From a virus: DNA of 64,000 nt. The position numbers and the translations under genes are program-made. The stretch covers positions 62,001-126,000 of IMG/VR virus record IMGVR_UViG_3300025617_000007; one strand, 5' to 3'. The first letter of the stretch is position 1. Every line of letters begins with the position of its first letter. Of the stretch, positions 1 through 8,931 are shown in pieces. The notes under the pieces were generated by a model. It ran no database searches, had not been told where the DNA came from, and worked only from the letters and a program-made list of their open reading frames with translations.

Positions 1-1693
1 TATTATTACCCATAACATTAGAATTTACAACACTATCAGGTATTTCTCTTTGTGCCGGTTGTAATGGATTAGGAGTAATTACTTCTCTTTGTGCCGGTGA
101 CTCGACTGTTACGGAACCACTACCCATCGGTATTTCTCTTTGTGGAGTTTTAGGATTTAATATATTAATTATACCATCAGTATTAATCTCTATCTCACCT
201 AAAGTACTAAGCGCGTCTTCCATTAATCCATTAAAATCAAAATTTTTGAGTTCGTCTTCAACACGTGTAAGGACTTTATTAAATCCGTTACCCATATTTA
301 TAAAAAACTTATCAATCTGTTCGTCACTTAGTGGTGGTATTTCTATTTTTGAAACGGCATCAAAACCTCTAGTGGGGTCAATATCTTCCCTTAAGAATTC
401 TTGAGCTCGTTCATTAATTTTACTAAAATTAGTGACCATATTATTAACCGCATCGACAAATTTACCACTTTCTAATGCCTCCGCAGTCGTAATACTTTTA
501 GTTGAATTTTGAGCGTTAGCTATTTGTTGTAGATATCCATTCGCTTCAATAGCTAATGTTTTATCAGATTTTTGGTTTTCTTTTTGAAACTTTTCAAGTT
601 CAGAAATTTGTTTGTTGGTTAGGTCTTGAACTCTAACCATATCATCCTGACCTGGAAGTTTAACTTTTAATTCACCTCCATCAAACTGAGATAAATTGGC
701 CAATAACTCTTTATTTTCTTCGGGTATTTCATTCATACCACTTAACATGTCAAGTTTTTGTGTCTTTTTTGCCGAATTTAAAGCCAATTCAGAAAACTCT
801 TGGTATGAATAACCCGCAAGTTTAGCCGCTTCTCTAAGACGATACATTTGTGTGACAGGAATATCAAACTCACCAGTTTCTTCATTAAACGACACCGCAC
901 CTGACGCCATATCAACAAGACTGTCTTGTAATCCTGCCATGTCGGTTTGAGCCATATGTAATAATTTAAACGGGTCACCTAAATCACCTACGGCACCACC
1001 CAACATTTGGAACCCCGCAGCAGTTTCAATTGCCTTTTCAGGTGACATTAGTTCCTCCGCGAAACTAACAGTTTTACTCATATCGATTCTTAAAGACTGT
1101 GCCTGAGCAACCATTTTAGATAATCCATCAACACCACCTTTAAAGTTATATGACGCTAAAAGTTTAATGTTATCACCAACAGACCTCATAAATTGACCGA
1201 CATTTAATCCATAACTTCTAGCATCTTTTTGTAATTCACTTACTTTATTGATAGTATCTTGAATACCAAAACCTATAGTATCAAAACCAACAACAAATTT
1301 ACCCATTTCTTCAGAAGTTAAACCAGCAATATGTTTTAATCTCTGCATTGAGGTTACTTGGTCTTCAGTTAAAAATTTTGAATTTTGAAGTTGAATGTTA
1401 ATCGAAGAGAATAACTCAAGGTTGTCTTGAGCAGTTGCACCAAATTTAAGGGTTTCTACCTGAGCATTAGCAACTGTGGTTTGTATTTGATTAGTAATTT
1501 CACGACCCTGACCTAAAACATCACGAGTCATCTTAGCGGTCGCTTCATTAATCGCAGACGCATTATTCATAATAACTCTAGGGTCAATAGCTGACAAAAG
1601 GTCTTTACTAAATTGTTTGAGACCAACCTGCGCAAGCGTAATATTCTCTTTAATATTTTTGGTTGTCTCCTCTAAGTTACTATTAAAAAACAT
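1..1693 (-). CDS. Tape measure-like protein, partial (C-terminus beyond the window)
   Basis: The reading frame opens at an ATG at 1693 (leader MFFNSNLEETTKNIKENI) and stays open to the window edge, giving about 564 residues without a stop. The protein is long, helical and rich in Gln, Asn, Lys and Ser. It has a collagen-free Ala/Gly patch typical of tape measures (FQMLGGAVGDLGDP) and a Pro-rich tail with repeated PAQREIP segments. Tape measure proteins set tail length inside the tube and pass into the host at infection. The placement fits: it lies directly downstream of a gp26-like gene and a short chaperone-like ORF, in the tail module. A TATTTATT late-promoter-like box lies 13 bases upstream. 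The assignment rests on composition, size and position, not on a diagnostic motif; a baseplate-associated helical protein is the alternative. Confidence 0.65.
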   Translation of the reverse strand, partial: MFFNSNLEETTKNIKENITLAQVGLKQFSKDLLSAIDPRVIMNNASAINEATAKMTRDVLGQGREITNQIQTTVANAQVETLKFGATAQDNLELFSSINIQLQNSKFLTEDQVTSMQRLKHIAGLTSEEMGKFVVGFDTIGFGIQDTINKVSELQKDARSYGLNVGQFMRSVGDNIKLLASYNFKGGVDGLSKMVAQAQSLRIDMSKTVSFAEELMSPEKAIETAAGFQMLGGAVGDLGDPFKLLHMAQTDMAGLQDSLVDMASGAVSFNEETGEFDIPVTQMYRLREAAKLAGYSYQEFSELALNSAKKTQKLDMLSGMNEIPEENKELLANLSQFDGGELKVKLPGQDDMVRVQDLTNKQISELEKFQKENQKSDKTLAIEANGYLQQIANAQNSTKSITTAEALESGKFVDAVNNMVTNFSKINERAQEFLREDIDPTRGFDAVSKIEIPPLSDEQIDKFFINMGNGFNKVLTRVEDELKNFDFNGLMEDALSTLGEIEINTDGIINILNPKTPQREIPMGSGSVTVESPAQREVITPNPLQPAQREIPDSVVNSNVMGNN

Positions 1694-1706
1694 GTATTAC
1701 TTTATC

Positions 1707-1714
1707 AATAAATA
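1707..1714 (-). promoter_or_regulatory. Late-promoter-like box TATTTATT
   Basis: TATTTATT on the coding strand, 13 bases before the tape measure ATG. It is one of about 17 similar boxes in the window and lies inside the end of no other gene. Confidence 0.5.
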
Positions 1715-1719
1715 TTTAA

Positions 1720-1881
1720 CTATCTACTTTTATTACGAGACTTCTCAATTTCCTCTTCCCTTTTAATAAATTCTTCAGATAGTTTATTGATAAAATATTT
1801 TCGTTCGAAGGTAGGCATACCAATCAAGTCGGAATACGACATATTAACATGTTTACTCAGATAATAGAACTCATCGAGCAT
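1720..1881 (-). CDS. Small tail-assembly (gp51/chaperone-like) protein
   Basis: 53 residues from the ATG at 1881. The same frame is open upstream to a TTG at 1926 (68 residues), which overlaps the gp26-like gene by 32 bases. I prefer the ATG because it follows the upstream stop by 13 bases. The core (LDEFYYLSKHVNMSYSDL, then a charged helix) looks like the small alpha-helical proteins lying between the baseplate-hub gene and the tape measure in T4-like marine phages (gp51-type). The position immediately before a tape measure is also where tail-assembly chaperone C-terminal frames lie. A slippery T-run in the overlap could create a fusion with the gp26-like protein (see findings). Function is inferred from context. 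Confidence 0.55.
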   Translation of the reverse strand: MLDEFYYLSKHVNMSYSDLIGMPTFERKYFINKLSEEFIKREEEIEKSRNKSR

Positions 1882-1894
1882 AATTTGCTTGTAG

Positions 1895-2644
1895 TTAGAA
1901 GAAAGGACGAAAAAACTCAGCCCCAAAAGTGATATTCACGTTCACTTTTTCTCCTGACGGGGCTATAACAACTCTACCTAAATCGAGTCTTGGTTCACAA
2001 TCTAACATTGTGCTTCTTATGAACTTAGAGTCAGCAATTGGTAAACTATTTACGAATTGTGAAATCTGTTCTCTATCTTCATTTCCGTCAATCGAGACTA
2101 TATGTTTCTCTAATCTTTTAGTGATTAAAGGTACTGTAACATTTGCGGGATATTGGTCCCTTAAATTAGATAAATCGTTAGTATCTCTCATGGTTAACAA
2201 CCTACAAACAACGTTTACCCCTGACTTAGGAAGATTCATTTCAAAAAATCCTTTATCATTTGGTTTTATTTTTGGTTGTTTAATATCTAACTCATCTAAA
2301 AGAATTGTTTTCTCAAAAGATTTTTTTGTTTTTGGGTCAACTAAATTAAAAATATATTCAGGTCCAAATGCTGTGTTTCTAAGAAAAATTAGAATAGCTT
2401 CAACATCACCTTCTAACAAGTCCTCAGAATTTGTATCAGGTTCATAAATTTTATTTTTAAGTAGTGTTTGAACTAAATTGGTATCATTAACGTTAGATAA
2501 CAAGATATTTTCATCTTGAGCCGTTAGATATCCCACCTTAATTGACTTCTTTTTGTTAGTGTAAAAAAGTCCTTGAGAAGGTAATGGTACCACATCGTGT
2601 GGTAAGTTCATATTCATTTGTCCGTATTGTTGTGCTTGGTCCAT
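1895..2644 (-). CDS. Baseplate hub / tail assembly protein, gp26-like
   Basis: 249 residues. The N-terminal block (VPLPSQGLFYTNKKKSIKV followed by GYLTAQDENIL) is the signature of the T4 gp26 family (T4_baseplate-type domain): a short 'LPS.G..Y' turn and a 'LTA.dE..L' strand, then an acidic helix-rich body. In T4, gp26 assists baseplate hub assembly. In marine relatives these proteins lie beside gp51 and the tape measure, as here. The gene follows a terminator hairpin downstream of the tail tube and ends 13 bases before the ATG of the small chaperone-like ORF. Its last codons contain TTTTTT five codons before the stop. It is longer than T4 gp26 (208 residues). Confidence 0.65.
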   Translation of the reverse strand: MDQAQQYGQMNMNLPHDVVPLPSQGLFYTNKKKSIKVGYLTAQDENILLSNVNDTNLVQTLLKNKIYEPDTNSEDLLEGDVEAILIFLRNTAFGPEYIFNLVDPKTKKSFEKTILLDELDIKQPKIKPNDKGFFEMNLPKSGVNVVCRLLTMRDTNDLSNLRDQYPANVTVPLITKRLEKHIVSIDGNEDREQISQFVNSLPIADSKFIRSTMLDCEPRLDLGRVVIAPSGEKVNVNITFGAEFFRPFF

Positions 2645-2662
2645 AATCTTTAAAATAAAAAA

Positions 2663-2690
2663 ACCATAGAAGTTTATATACCTCTATGGT
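2663..2690 (-). terminator. Rho-independent terminator after the tail tube gene
   Basis: Stem ACCATAGA / TCTATGGT with a 12-base loop. On the minus strand it is followed by a T-rich run (complement of 2653-2662). It separates the tail tube gene from the gp26-like gene. Confidence 0.7.
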
Positions 2691-2735
2691 TTTAAATATA
2701 TAGGTGATTGATTTTTAATCAATACTTTTTTTATA

Positions 2736-3224
2736 TTAGTAAACCAAAATACATCTATCAGGACGTAAAGTTGCCGAAATTGTAGCTAACGCATCGTCAC
2801 TATAACCTAAACTATCAAAGTTAACATCTGTTAAGAATGTCCCTTGAAGAATCCATTTTTCCACTGCAACACCTGTTGGGTCTAACATTTCTAAATCGAT
2901 ATCTTTTTTATATCCCGCAGCATAACCCATACGACCCGTTACGGACTCTGAGTGTAATCTAACCCATTCCATCAGTGCTTGAGCAGCTGAAGGACCTATT
3001 GGGTCACGGAAAGTTACGTTTATGGTATTCCAAGTGAATCTACCAGCCACATACGTAGATGTGTTTAGAAAAGGAATTTCAGTTGCCCCTATTTGGATGT
3101 TAGGTCTTGAAGTTGACTCTACATACCAAGAGTTAATCCCCAATGAAGTAGGAAATGATAGGATAAACCTATTTTTTCTTTTAGGTTCATAAGGAACGGG
3201 CATTTTCATTAATAAATCAGCCAT
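2736..3224 (-). CDS. Tail tube protein, gp19-like
   Basis: 162 residues, the size of T4 gp19 (163). The N-terminus (MPVPYEPKRKNRFILSFP) followed by WNTINVTFRDPIGPSAAQAL, the VRLHSESVTGRMGYAAGYK stretch and a terminal LTDVNFDSLGYSDDALATI segment are the conserved blocks of the gp19 tail tube family. The protein polymerises as hexamer rings around the tape measure inside the sheath. It has its own TATTTATA box 37 bases upstream and a terminator immediately downstream, consistent with independent, strong late expression. Confidence 0.93.
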   Translation of the reverse strand: MADLLMKMPVPYEPKRKNRFILSFPTSLGINSWYVESTSRPNIQIGATEIPFLNTSTYVAGRFTWNTINVTFRDPIGPSAAQALMEWVRLHSESVTGRMGYAAGYKKDIDLEMLDPTGVAVEKWILQGTFLTDVNFDSLGYSDDALATISATLRPDRCILVY

Positions 3225-3261
3225 AATATTTTGGTTTTTTTAGTTCTTGTGTTTATTTTAT

Positions 3262-3269
3262 TATAAATA
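3262..3269 (-). promoter_or_regulatory. Late-promoter-like box TATTTATA (tail tube)
   Basis: Exact TATTTATA on the coding strand, in the gap between the HAD phosphatase gene and the tail tube start, 37 bases before the ATG. Confidence 0.5.
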
Positions 3270-3351
3270 TCAACAACAAAAGTTTTTCTATTTACTTTTA
3301 TTTTTTTTTCAGTAAGTTCCACTAGAAGATAATATAAAACTAGAAAAATAA

Positions 3352-4203
3352 TTAAATTTCTTTTTTATCTCCTCCTTTAGTTAAATAAGTTCTTACTGGT
3401 TTATCTTCATACTCATTATCTAGAAATGCTTTAATTTTTTCTACATTTCCTGGGTCATCGTCAGAAAACCCTATCATTGGTATAAAATTATTTTTAACAT
3501 CATTTTTAAGGAAAGCTCTTTTTCCTAATCTCTCACTCATACTTTTAACGTAAGTGATAAATTCTCTTAAAGCCTTTATTTTACCTTCCTCAGGATTTGA
3601 CGCTGAACCCTCCCCATAAGTTACAGGATAATATTTACAAAGGTCCAAATATTCATTAATCATTGTTTGACCATCTTTGGACACATCCCCTGTCATATTT
3701 CTGTATTTTTTTAAATTCTCAATAAGGGTATCTTTACTAATACCATTATGTTCGGTAACTATAAAATTATAAATGGACTCTCTAAGAACTGAAGGTGTAT
3801 GACCTCTAGCAGTGATAATTGCAAAGATTGAACCTCCATTTATACATTCTACAAAATCATCCCAAGACGGTCCGATAGTTGCCATCATTGAGTCAATAAT
3901 AAAAGCATTGTCTCCTTTTACTCCGAAATTTCTATATGGGTCACTAGCATAACCAACAATCATAGTGTTTTTATACTCAAAAGGTTCTTTACCTATCATT
4001 GCACGGTAATCTGCAAAGTCTTCCGTAGACATTCCGATTTCTTCATCGTTTTCACTTAAAAGAATAATTTGAGTCGGCATCGTTACGATATTATCGTCCC
4101 AATCAAAGGCATAATATTTTAAATCTGGATTACCCTCAGTGTCGAAACCTTCTTTTAATTGTTTTTCTTCGATGAATTCTCTTATGATTCTTTTAATCGA
4201 CAT
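3352..4203 (-). CDS. HAD-superfamily phosphatase with possible capsid-targeting leader
   Basis: 283 residues. HAD motifs are visible in order: motif I FDWDDN (nucleophile Asp34, general acid Asp36), motif II ITARG near residue 130, a Lys-containing region (LGKRAFLKNDVKNN), and motif IV GFSDDDPGN near 245. The substrate cannot be told from the sequence. The first 19 residues (MSIKRIIREFIEEKQLKEG) form a basic amphipathic helix containing IEE and LKE, the (I/L)xE pattern cut by T4-type prohead protease, so the enzyme may be packed in the head (inference). It lies between sheath and tail tube genes and shares a TAATG overlap with the small gene upstream. HAD proteins with unknown substrates are common in T4-like marine phages. 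Confidence 0.8.
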   Translation of the reverse strand: MSIKRIIREFIEEKQLKEGFDTEGNPDLKYYAFDWDDNIVTMPTQIILLSENDEEIGMSTEDFADYRAMIGKEPFEYKNTMIVGYASDPYRNFGVKGDNAFIIDSMMATIGPSWDDFVECINGGSIFAIITARGHTPSVLRESIYNFIVTEHNGISKDTLIENLKKYRNMTGDVSKDGQTMINEYLDLCKYYPVTYGEGSASNPEEGKIKALREFITYVKSMSERLGKRAFLKNDVKNNFIPMIGFSDDDPGNVEKIKAFLDNEYEDKPVRTYLTKGGDKKEI

Positions 4204-4346
4204 TACTTATTGGTTTTTATTTTTTCAATTAATCTTTCCAATTGAGACTCAGAAATCACAATATTTTGTGGTTTTTCTGAAAACGATTTTTTGTTGTTAG
4301 TATTAATATCTAACGCTTCGTTAAGTGTTTTCTTTTTAAATTCCAT
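4203..4346 (-). CDS. Small protein with C-terminal 'ESxLxxLI' helix
   Basis: 47 residues, too short for most gene callers. It begins MEFKKKTLNEALDIN and ends ISESQLERLIEKIKTNK. Its stop overlaps the HAD phosphatase ATG (TAATG), so the two are probably translationally coupled. The closing helix has the same pattern as the N-termini of other proteins here (for example LTESDLENIVRRI at 50512 and ITEQELMEIITRV at 45764). No function is known. It could be a separate copy of the targeting or docking helix found on those proteins. Confidence 0.6.
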   Translation of the reverse strand: MEFKKKTLNEALDINTNNKKSFSEKPQNIVISESQLERLIEKIKTNK

Positions 4347-4378
4347 TTTTTTTTAGTTTAAAAGTTTAATAAAGGCTA

Positions 4379-4401
4379 ATGGGGACCATAGTGGTCCCCA
4401 T
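4379..4401 (-). terminator. Terminator hairpin after the tail sheath gene
   Basis: Perfect 10-bp stem ATGGGGACCA / TGGTCCCCAT with a 3-base loop, 21 bases after the sheath stop codon. The U-tract is poor. The stem core GGGGACCA recurs in the terminator after the major capsid gene. Confidence 0.7.
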
Positions 4402-4403
4402 AT

Positions 4404-4411
4404 TATAAATA
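4404..4411 (-). promoter_or_regulatory. Late-promoter-like box TATTTATA, just before a terminator hairpin
   Basis: Exact TATTTATA on the coding strand, between the sheath stop and the terminator hairpin. If used, transcription would start near the hairpin, which would become the 5' end of the message for the small gene and the HAD gene. Confidence 0.4.
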
Positions 4412-4421
4412 TATCAAGTGA

Positions 4422-7400
4422 TTAAATATCCTCAAATGATGCACCTGTTGGTGTAATTAAGAATTCAATATCTATGAATTCAAGTGCTCTTGTTGGTTTC
4501 AAGTAAATTTTACCTGTTAACGTATTAGAGTCTAAATCCTCAGGTGTGTTAGAAACGGTAACTCTAAAGTCAATTAAACCACGGTCTCTTCTGATACCAT
4601 CTAAGATTGGGTTTACCGAATCTAAGAACTCTTGTCTTACTTGTTCGTCATTTTGTTCAAACAATAACCTAACTGCTACTGCCGAAATCAATTTACGTGC
4701 TTGTAATAACAATCTTCTCACATTTATTCTATCTAGTGCACTTTCTCTAACTTGAGTAGTTTTATTACCCCATATTACCGTACCAACATCTGAGAAGGTT
4801 GCGATTGGGTTTAATCTACCTTTATAAAGAATGTCTCTATCTTCTTGAGTTAACTTCTTACGTGCCTTAACCGCATTTACTAAACCACGTGTGTATCCCG
4901 CTGATGCGAACCATGGGAACGCAATATTATCAGTTAATGCTAAGTTTCTAACAACCTCTGCAGTAGGTGGGATATAGATTTGTGTATTGTTAACAGTATC
5001 TCTTGTCAACACCCACGGATAGTAAGTTGCAGTATAGTTAGAATCGATTCCCGTTTCAGTTAAATTATCTACCGATTCTTCAGGATATATGAAATTAGTG
5101 TCAAAATCACCTAAAGTTGGTGTAAACATTTTATAATCAGGTGTAGTACAAATATAGATAGAATCTGCTCTGTCTGTTTCGACCATATCAATTGCCTCCT
5201 CAACTAAGTTAGAGTTGTTTACATAATCAATACCTGGTGTTGTAAATATATTAATATTAACCGCTTCAGGATTATGGAAAGTATGTTGACCCCATAAGTA
5301 AGCGTAATAATCAGTATTAGCCCAAGTTAATTGGTCAGGTCCTGTGATTTGTTTGAAAGCACCCCATCCACTAGCGTTTGGATAGTTAATTGATGGTGCA
5401 GCACCTGCTCTATAACCTGCGGAACCTAATTGGAATCTATCACCATTAGTTCTATACTGTCTATAGATGTCCCATCCATCAAAACCACCTGAAGGTGATA
5501 ATGTAAATTTACGAGAATTTAATCTGTAATATGGGTTATTCTCATCTTGTGGTTCACTTCTAAATTCAGCATCTCCCACTTCAAAAGCGGTTTCACCTGA
5601 AGTTGTATATGATGAAGGTATATTAACTATGGTAGCTCCCGAATCCATGTGGAATCCTTTTGTTAAGTATGCCCATGGTTGAGAATCTGTTGCAGTTGAT
5701 ATCTTAGTCGGATTTTGTTTTCCCTTATATTGGAAGAAGTCAGAATCTATACCTACAGTGTTAGAAACACCTAAGTAAACTTTTCTTACTTTATCTCCCG
5801 CAGCCCTAGTTTGATTATCACTTCCTGATGAGTTACCAAATGGTGGATTATAAATTACCTCACCCGGTGTATAATATTTTGTTTTATATTCTAAAAATGG
5901 TGATTTAGAACCTGAATATTGTCTTGTAAGATACCCACGGAAACCACAAGGTAATGAATCTACAGGAGCGTCTTCATTCATCTCTAACATAATGTATTTA
6001 GATTTCAATTCGAAGTCACCATTAGCCGTACCTATTTTTTTAGCGACAAAACTATTTTGATTTGGGTCCATAGAACAATTAGTGAATTTCTCAAGTACTA
6101 CAGGATTTGCGTCAGTATCAAAGAAGTCACGAATAATAACATCAAATGTTCCGTTGTTAAATGAAATATTAATAATAGAAATCTTAATTTCTCTGTTTGC
6201 ACTATTACCGTCAGATATAGTTACAAACTTAAACATATCATAAACTTGAGTACCTCTCAATTCTGAAACAACATATGGAGTTTCAGGGGTTTGATATCTG
6301 TCTAAGTACCAACCAATACCTGTATTGTCGTTATCGGTTCTAGCGCCTTTTAATGGAAGTAATTCACAATCCAAACCTCTAATCATACCTTTTCGGTATC
6401 CGATGTTTAACATTGAATAATATTCTTCTTCTAAAAATAAAGGGACTTCACTCTTTGGTTTAGCAAAATTAGACTTACCAAACACTTTAGAAATGTAATT
6501 AGAGTTTGATATGTCAAACGATGTTTTAAATGTGAATGTGTCACCATCAAACGTAACACCTGATATCGCAAATGTTGAGAATGGGTCTTTGGTCACTGCA
6601 GAATATGAACCTGAACAATCCATTATCACATCAGTTAATCCCGATACTTCATAAACTGGTCCATCATCTGTTGAATATGTTGCGATACCTCTTGAACGTA
6701 AAGTTGCAACAACTAAATCATTATATTGTGTCATCGGTGTGCCTGTGTAGTTAGTAACATAAACTACTGCGGTACCCGAATAGTTAGAGCCTACAGTGTT
6801 AACCATACTATCTACTCCTAAACCAAAACCTGTACCGTTATAAACACCTGCAGTTGCACTGAATAATGAGTAATACCATGGGTCGTTTTCAGATGATGTT
6901 AAATTATTATTTTCAAATAATATATTATCTACACCATAGACATTAGTATTTCCAGTATAATTTGGAGTTGCACCGGTTAAGTTATTAAATGTGGTACTAG
7001 TTACTGAACCCCAAAAGTATGCTGTAGAACCTGATGATGATGGTGATACGATTTCACCGTATAGATATTCTTCCATGTCACCTAAAATAGTTGACTCTCC
7101 ACCTGTATATGTAGTATATGGGTCTGTAATCACATCCTCTATTGATGGGGGTAATGATGAATAGTCAGTAACAGAGAAAGTGGTACTATCACCTGAAGTT
7201 CCTGAAAACTCGATAGTGAATGGGCCACTAACAGAATCAACTGTTGTCCCTGAACTGTCTAAATTACCTACAGTTTTTATAGACCAAGAAGGTCCTGCGT
7301 CATACCCTGATAATCCAAGTACTCTTGTTACGAACAATTGATTTGATTGTTGTAAGTAAGCCTTTGCAATATACGCTGCTTCGTACTTTGGAATCTGAGT

Positions 7401-7607
7401 ATTCACGAATTTTGTTGGATTTGTACCACCGAAGTAGGCTTGATACTCGTCAAAGTTTGAGATGAAAATAGGTTCGAATGCTGGACCCGAAAGAGTTTCA
7501 CCTACAATACCAAGAGTAGTTACACCTACGCTTTGTGCTACAAAACTTAAATCTCTTTCAGATGTATAAACACCTGGAGAAACGAATACTTTGTTTGCTG
7601 TCGCCAT
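4422..7607 (-). CDS. Tail sheath protein, gp18-like
   Basis: 1061 residues, much longer than T4 gp18 (659). The N-terminal block (VFVSPGVYTSERDLSF, then GVTTLGIVGETLSGPAFEP and an AYFGG motif) is the classical sheath start. The C-terminus (NVRRLLLQARKLISAVAVR, then FRVTVSNTPEDLDSNTLTG and an LEFIDIEFLITPTG ending) is the conserved polymerising domain. The extra length is a large Ser/Thr/Gly/Tyr-rich middle insertion, roughly residues 110-500, probably surface-exposed domains on the sheath. The contractile sheath drives the tube into the host. A TATTTATC box lies 31 bases upstream and a strong hairpin lies downstream. Confidence 0.93.
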   Translation of the reverse strand: MATANKVFVSPGVYTSERDLSFVAQSVGVTTLGIVGETLSGPAFEPIFISNFDEYQAYFGGTNPTKFVNTQIPKYEAAYIAKAYLQQSNQLFVTRVLGLSGYDAGPSWSIKTVGNLDSSGTTVDSVSGPFTIEFSGTSGDSTTFSVTDYSSLPPSIEDVITDPYTTYTGGESTILGDMEEYLYGEIVSPSSSGSTAYFWGSVTSTTFNNLTGATPNYTGNTNVYGVDNILFENNNLTSSENDPWYYSLFSATAGVYNGTGFGLGVDSMVNTVGSNYSGTAVVYVTNYTGTPMTQYNDLVVATLRSRGIATYSTDDGPVYEVSGLTDVIMDCSGSYSAVTKDPFSTFAISGVTFDGDTFTFKTSFDISNSNYISKVFGKSNFAKPKSEVPLFLEEEYYSMLNIGYRKGMIRGLDCELLPLKGARTDNDNTGIGWYLDRYQTPETPYVVSELRGTQVYDMFKFVTISDGNSANREIKISIINISFNNGTFDVIIRDFFDTDANPVVLEKFTNCSMDPNQNSFVAKKIGTANGDFELKSKYIMLEMNEDAPVDSLPCGFRGYLTRQYSGSKSPFLEYKTKYYTPGEVIYNPPFGNSSGSDNQTRAAGDKVRKVYLGVSNTVGIDSDFFQYKGKQNPTKISTATDSQPWAYLTKGFHMDSGATIVNIPSSYTTSGETAFEVGDAEFRSEPQDENNPYYRLNSRKFTLSPSGGFDGWDIYRQYRTNGDRFQLGSAGYRAGAAPSINYPNASGWGAFKQITGPDQLTWANTDYYAYLWGQHTFHNPEAVNINIFTTPGIDYVNNSNLVEEAIDMVETDRADSIYICTTPDYKMFTPTLGDFDTNFIYPEESVDNLTETGIDSNYTATYYPWVLTRDTVNNTQIYIPPTAEVVRNLALTDNIAFPWFASAGYTRGLVNAVKARKKLTQEDRDILYKGRLNPIATFSDVGTVIWGNKTTQVRESALDRINVRRLLLQARKLISAVAVRLLFEQNDEQVRQEFLDSVNPILDGIRRDRGLIDFRVTVSNTPEDLDSNTLTGKIYLKPTRALEFIDIEFLITPTGASFEDI

Positions 7608-7638
7608 TGTTAAAAAATTTCTTTAGTTTTATTTATTA

Positions 7639-7646
7639 GATAAATA
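7639..7646 (-). promoter_or_regulatory. Late-promoter-like box TATTTATC (tail sheath)
   Basis: TATTTATC on the coding strand, 31 bases before the sheath ATG, in the gap between the sheath gene and the divergent small gene at 7741. Confidence 0.45.
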
Positions 7647-7740
7647 TTAAGTAATTTACCAAAAAACTAATCAGGTGACACCATATTTATAAAGTGTATG
7701 AAAAAAGTATGCCTTTTTTCTACCTTTTAAAAAAATAACT

Positions 7741-7890
7741 ATGGCAAGAATAAAAAACATAAAAATTTCGCCTGAGTCACATCAGATACTTAAAAAGTAT
7801 TGTGAAAAACACGGACTTAAGATGTATAAGTTTTTAGAAAAATTAATCGAAGATAACTGTGAAGAAGTTACTGATATTTACGGAGAATGA
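7741..7890 (+). CDS. Small ribbon-helix-helix-like protein
   Basis: 49 residues (MARIKNIKISPESHQILKKY...), on the opposite strand to its neighbours and ending one base before the stop of the convergent gp15-like gene. The pattern of a short basic beta-strand (IKNIKIS) followed by two helices (PESHQILKKYCEKHGL, then MYKFLEKLIEDNC) is that of Arc/MetJ-type ribbon-helix-helix DNA-binding proteins, and very similar short proteins occur in T4-like phages. It may be a small transcriptional regulator. Assignment by pattern only. Confidence 0.6.
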   Translation: MARIKNIKISPESHQILKKYCEKHGLKMYKFLEKLIEDNCEEVTDIYGE

Positions 7891-8931
7891 TTAAAGGAGT
7901 CTAGCTCTTGTTAGTATGTTAGACTTTTTATTCGTATCAATTTTTTCGACTTCTATCTTAATAGTGTCGTTAGTACTTATCTTAATAGTTTCTATATCGT
8001 CACCAATATAGTCATCGTTAATGTATACAGAATATGAGTCTACGTTATCCGTATCTTCCACAGATAAATCAACTCTATATCTATAAGTTTCAGTAAGTGC
8101 AGAAATTCCATTATTAAAGATAATATCTAAATCAAAATTTTGAGGATTTGATGGGTATTTGTTTGCTCTTCTTTTAGTATTAAATGTGTCCACTTCTAAA
8201 AAAGTTGCAGTTCTAGATATTGCGGGAGATACTTCAAATTCTTCTTCATCTAAAAGAAATCCCATCATAAGAAATTCATAATTTTGTACATAATATTTTC
8301 TTTTTTCAATATCTAAAACAGATTCATCAGAGCTATTATTTAAAATTATCGGAATGTAATGTCCTTTTATTTCTGCATATGACTGACGAGACGAAAACTT
8401 CTGTAAAACTTTTTTATTAAAGTCATTTAGTTCTCTCATTTTATTACAGAATATTTTAACATTAAATGTTATATCTACAGGAACGGGTTGAGGTATTTTA
8501 TATACGTCTATTCCTTTTCTTTGTCCGTCCCATGTTGGAACTTTGGCATAATAAAATTGTTTTCTGTTCGGTATGGTATATTGTAAAGACGGGTTGGTTC
8601 CAAACTTAACATCAGGATTTCTAACTGTTGCAACGAATGGAGGTTTAATATTTTTATCTAAATCTTGAAAATTCCAAGTTTCAGTAAACTGTGCCCAATT
8701 CTGTGTGGTAATAATTAAATCTATTGTTGGTATTTTTTTACCTGAAACAGAAATTTCTAATTCGTCTTTAACAAAATCCAACATTCCACGGTCTAAATCC
8801 GCATGTAAAATCGATTTAGGCAAATAAGTACCATCTTCCTGAATTCTATCTAATAATTCTTCTCTTCTATCTAAAAGAATTTTTTCAGGACTTAGCGGTA
8901 AATGTTTTTTTATTTTTTTAGGTAATGCCAT
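7891..8931 (-). CDS. Tail sheath stabiliser/completion protein, gp15-like
   Basis: 346 residues (T4 gp15 has 272). The central block, IPQPVPVDITFNVKIFCNKM, then ELNDFNKKVLQKF, then GHYIPIIL, a basic ERKYYVQNYEFLMMGFLL strand and 'ISRTATFLEVD', follows the order of conserved segments in T4 gp15: a YELSIFTR-like strand, a helix bringing a half-ring together, and a paired beta-strand. gp15 caps the finished tail and docks it to the neck. Its position beside sheath and neck genes supports this. The C-terminal 80 residues look like an added beta-rich domain. The ATG overlaps the stop of the upstream zinc-ribbon gene by one base. Confidence 0.65.
   Translation of the reverse strand: MALPKKIKKHLPLSPEKILLDRREELLDRIQEDGTYLPKSILHADLDRGMLDFVKDELEISVSGKKIPTIDLIITTQNWAQFTETWNFQDLDKNIKPPFVATVRNPDVKFGTNPSLQYTIPNRKQFYYAKVPTWDGQRKGIDVYKIPQPVPVDITFNVKIFCNKMRELNDFNKKVLQKFSSRQSYAEIKGHYIPIILNNSSDESVLDIEKRKYYVQNYEFLMMGFLLDEEEFEVSPAISRTATFLEVDTFNTKRRANKYPSNPQNFDLDIIFNNGISALTETYRYRVDLSVEDTDNVDSYSVYINDDYIGDDIETIKISTNDTIKIEVEKIDTNKKSNILTRARLL

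Noticed and set aside
1929-2447. Plus-strand 172-codon frame
   Set aside because: Antisense to the well-supported gp26-like gene.
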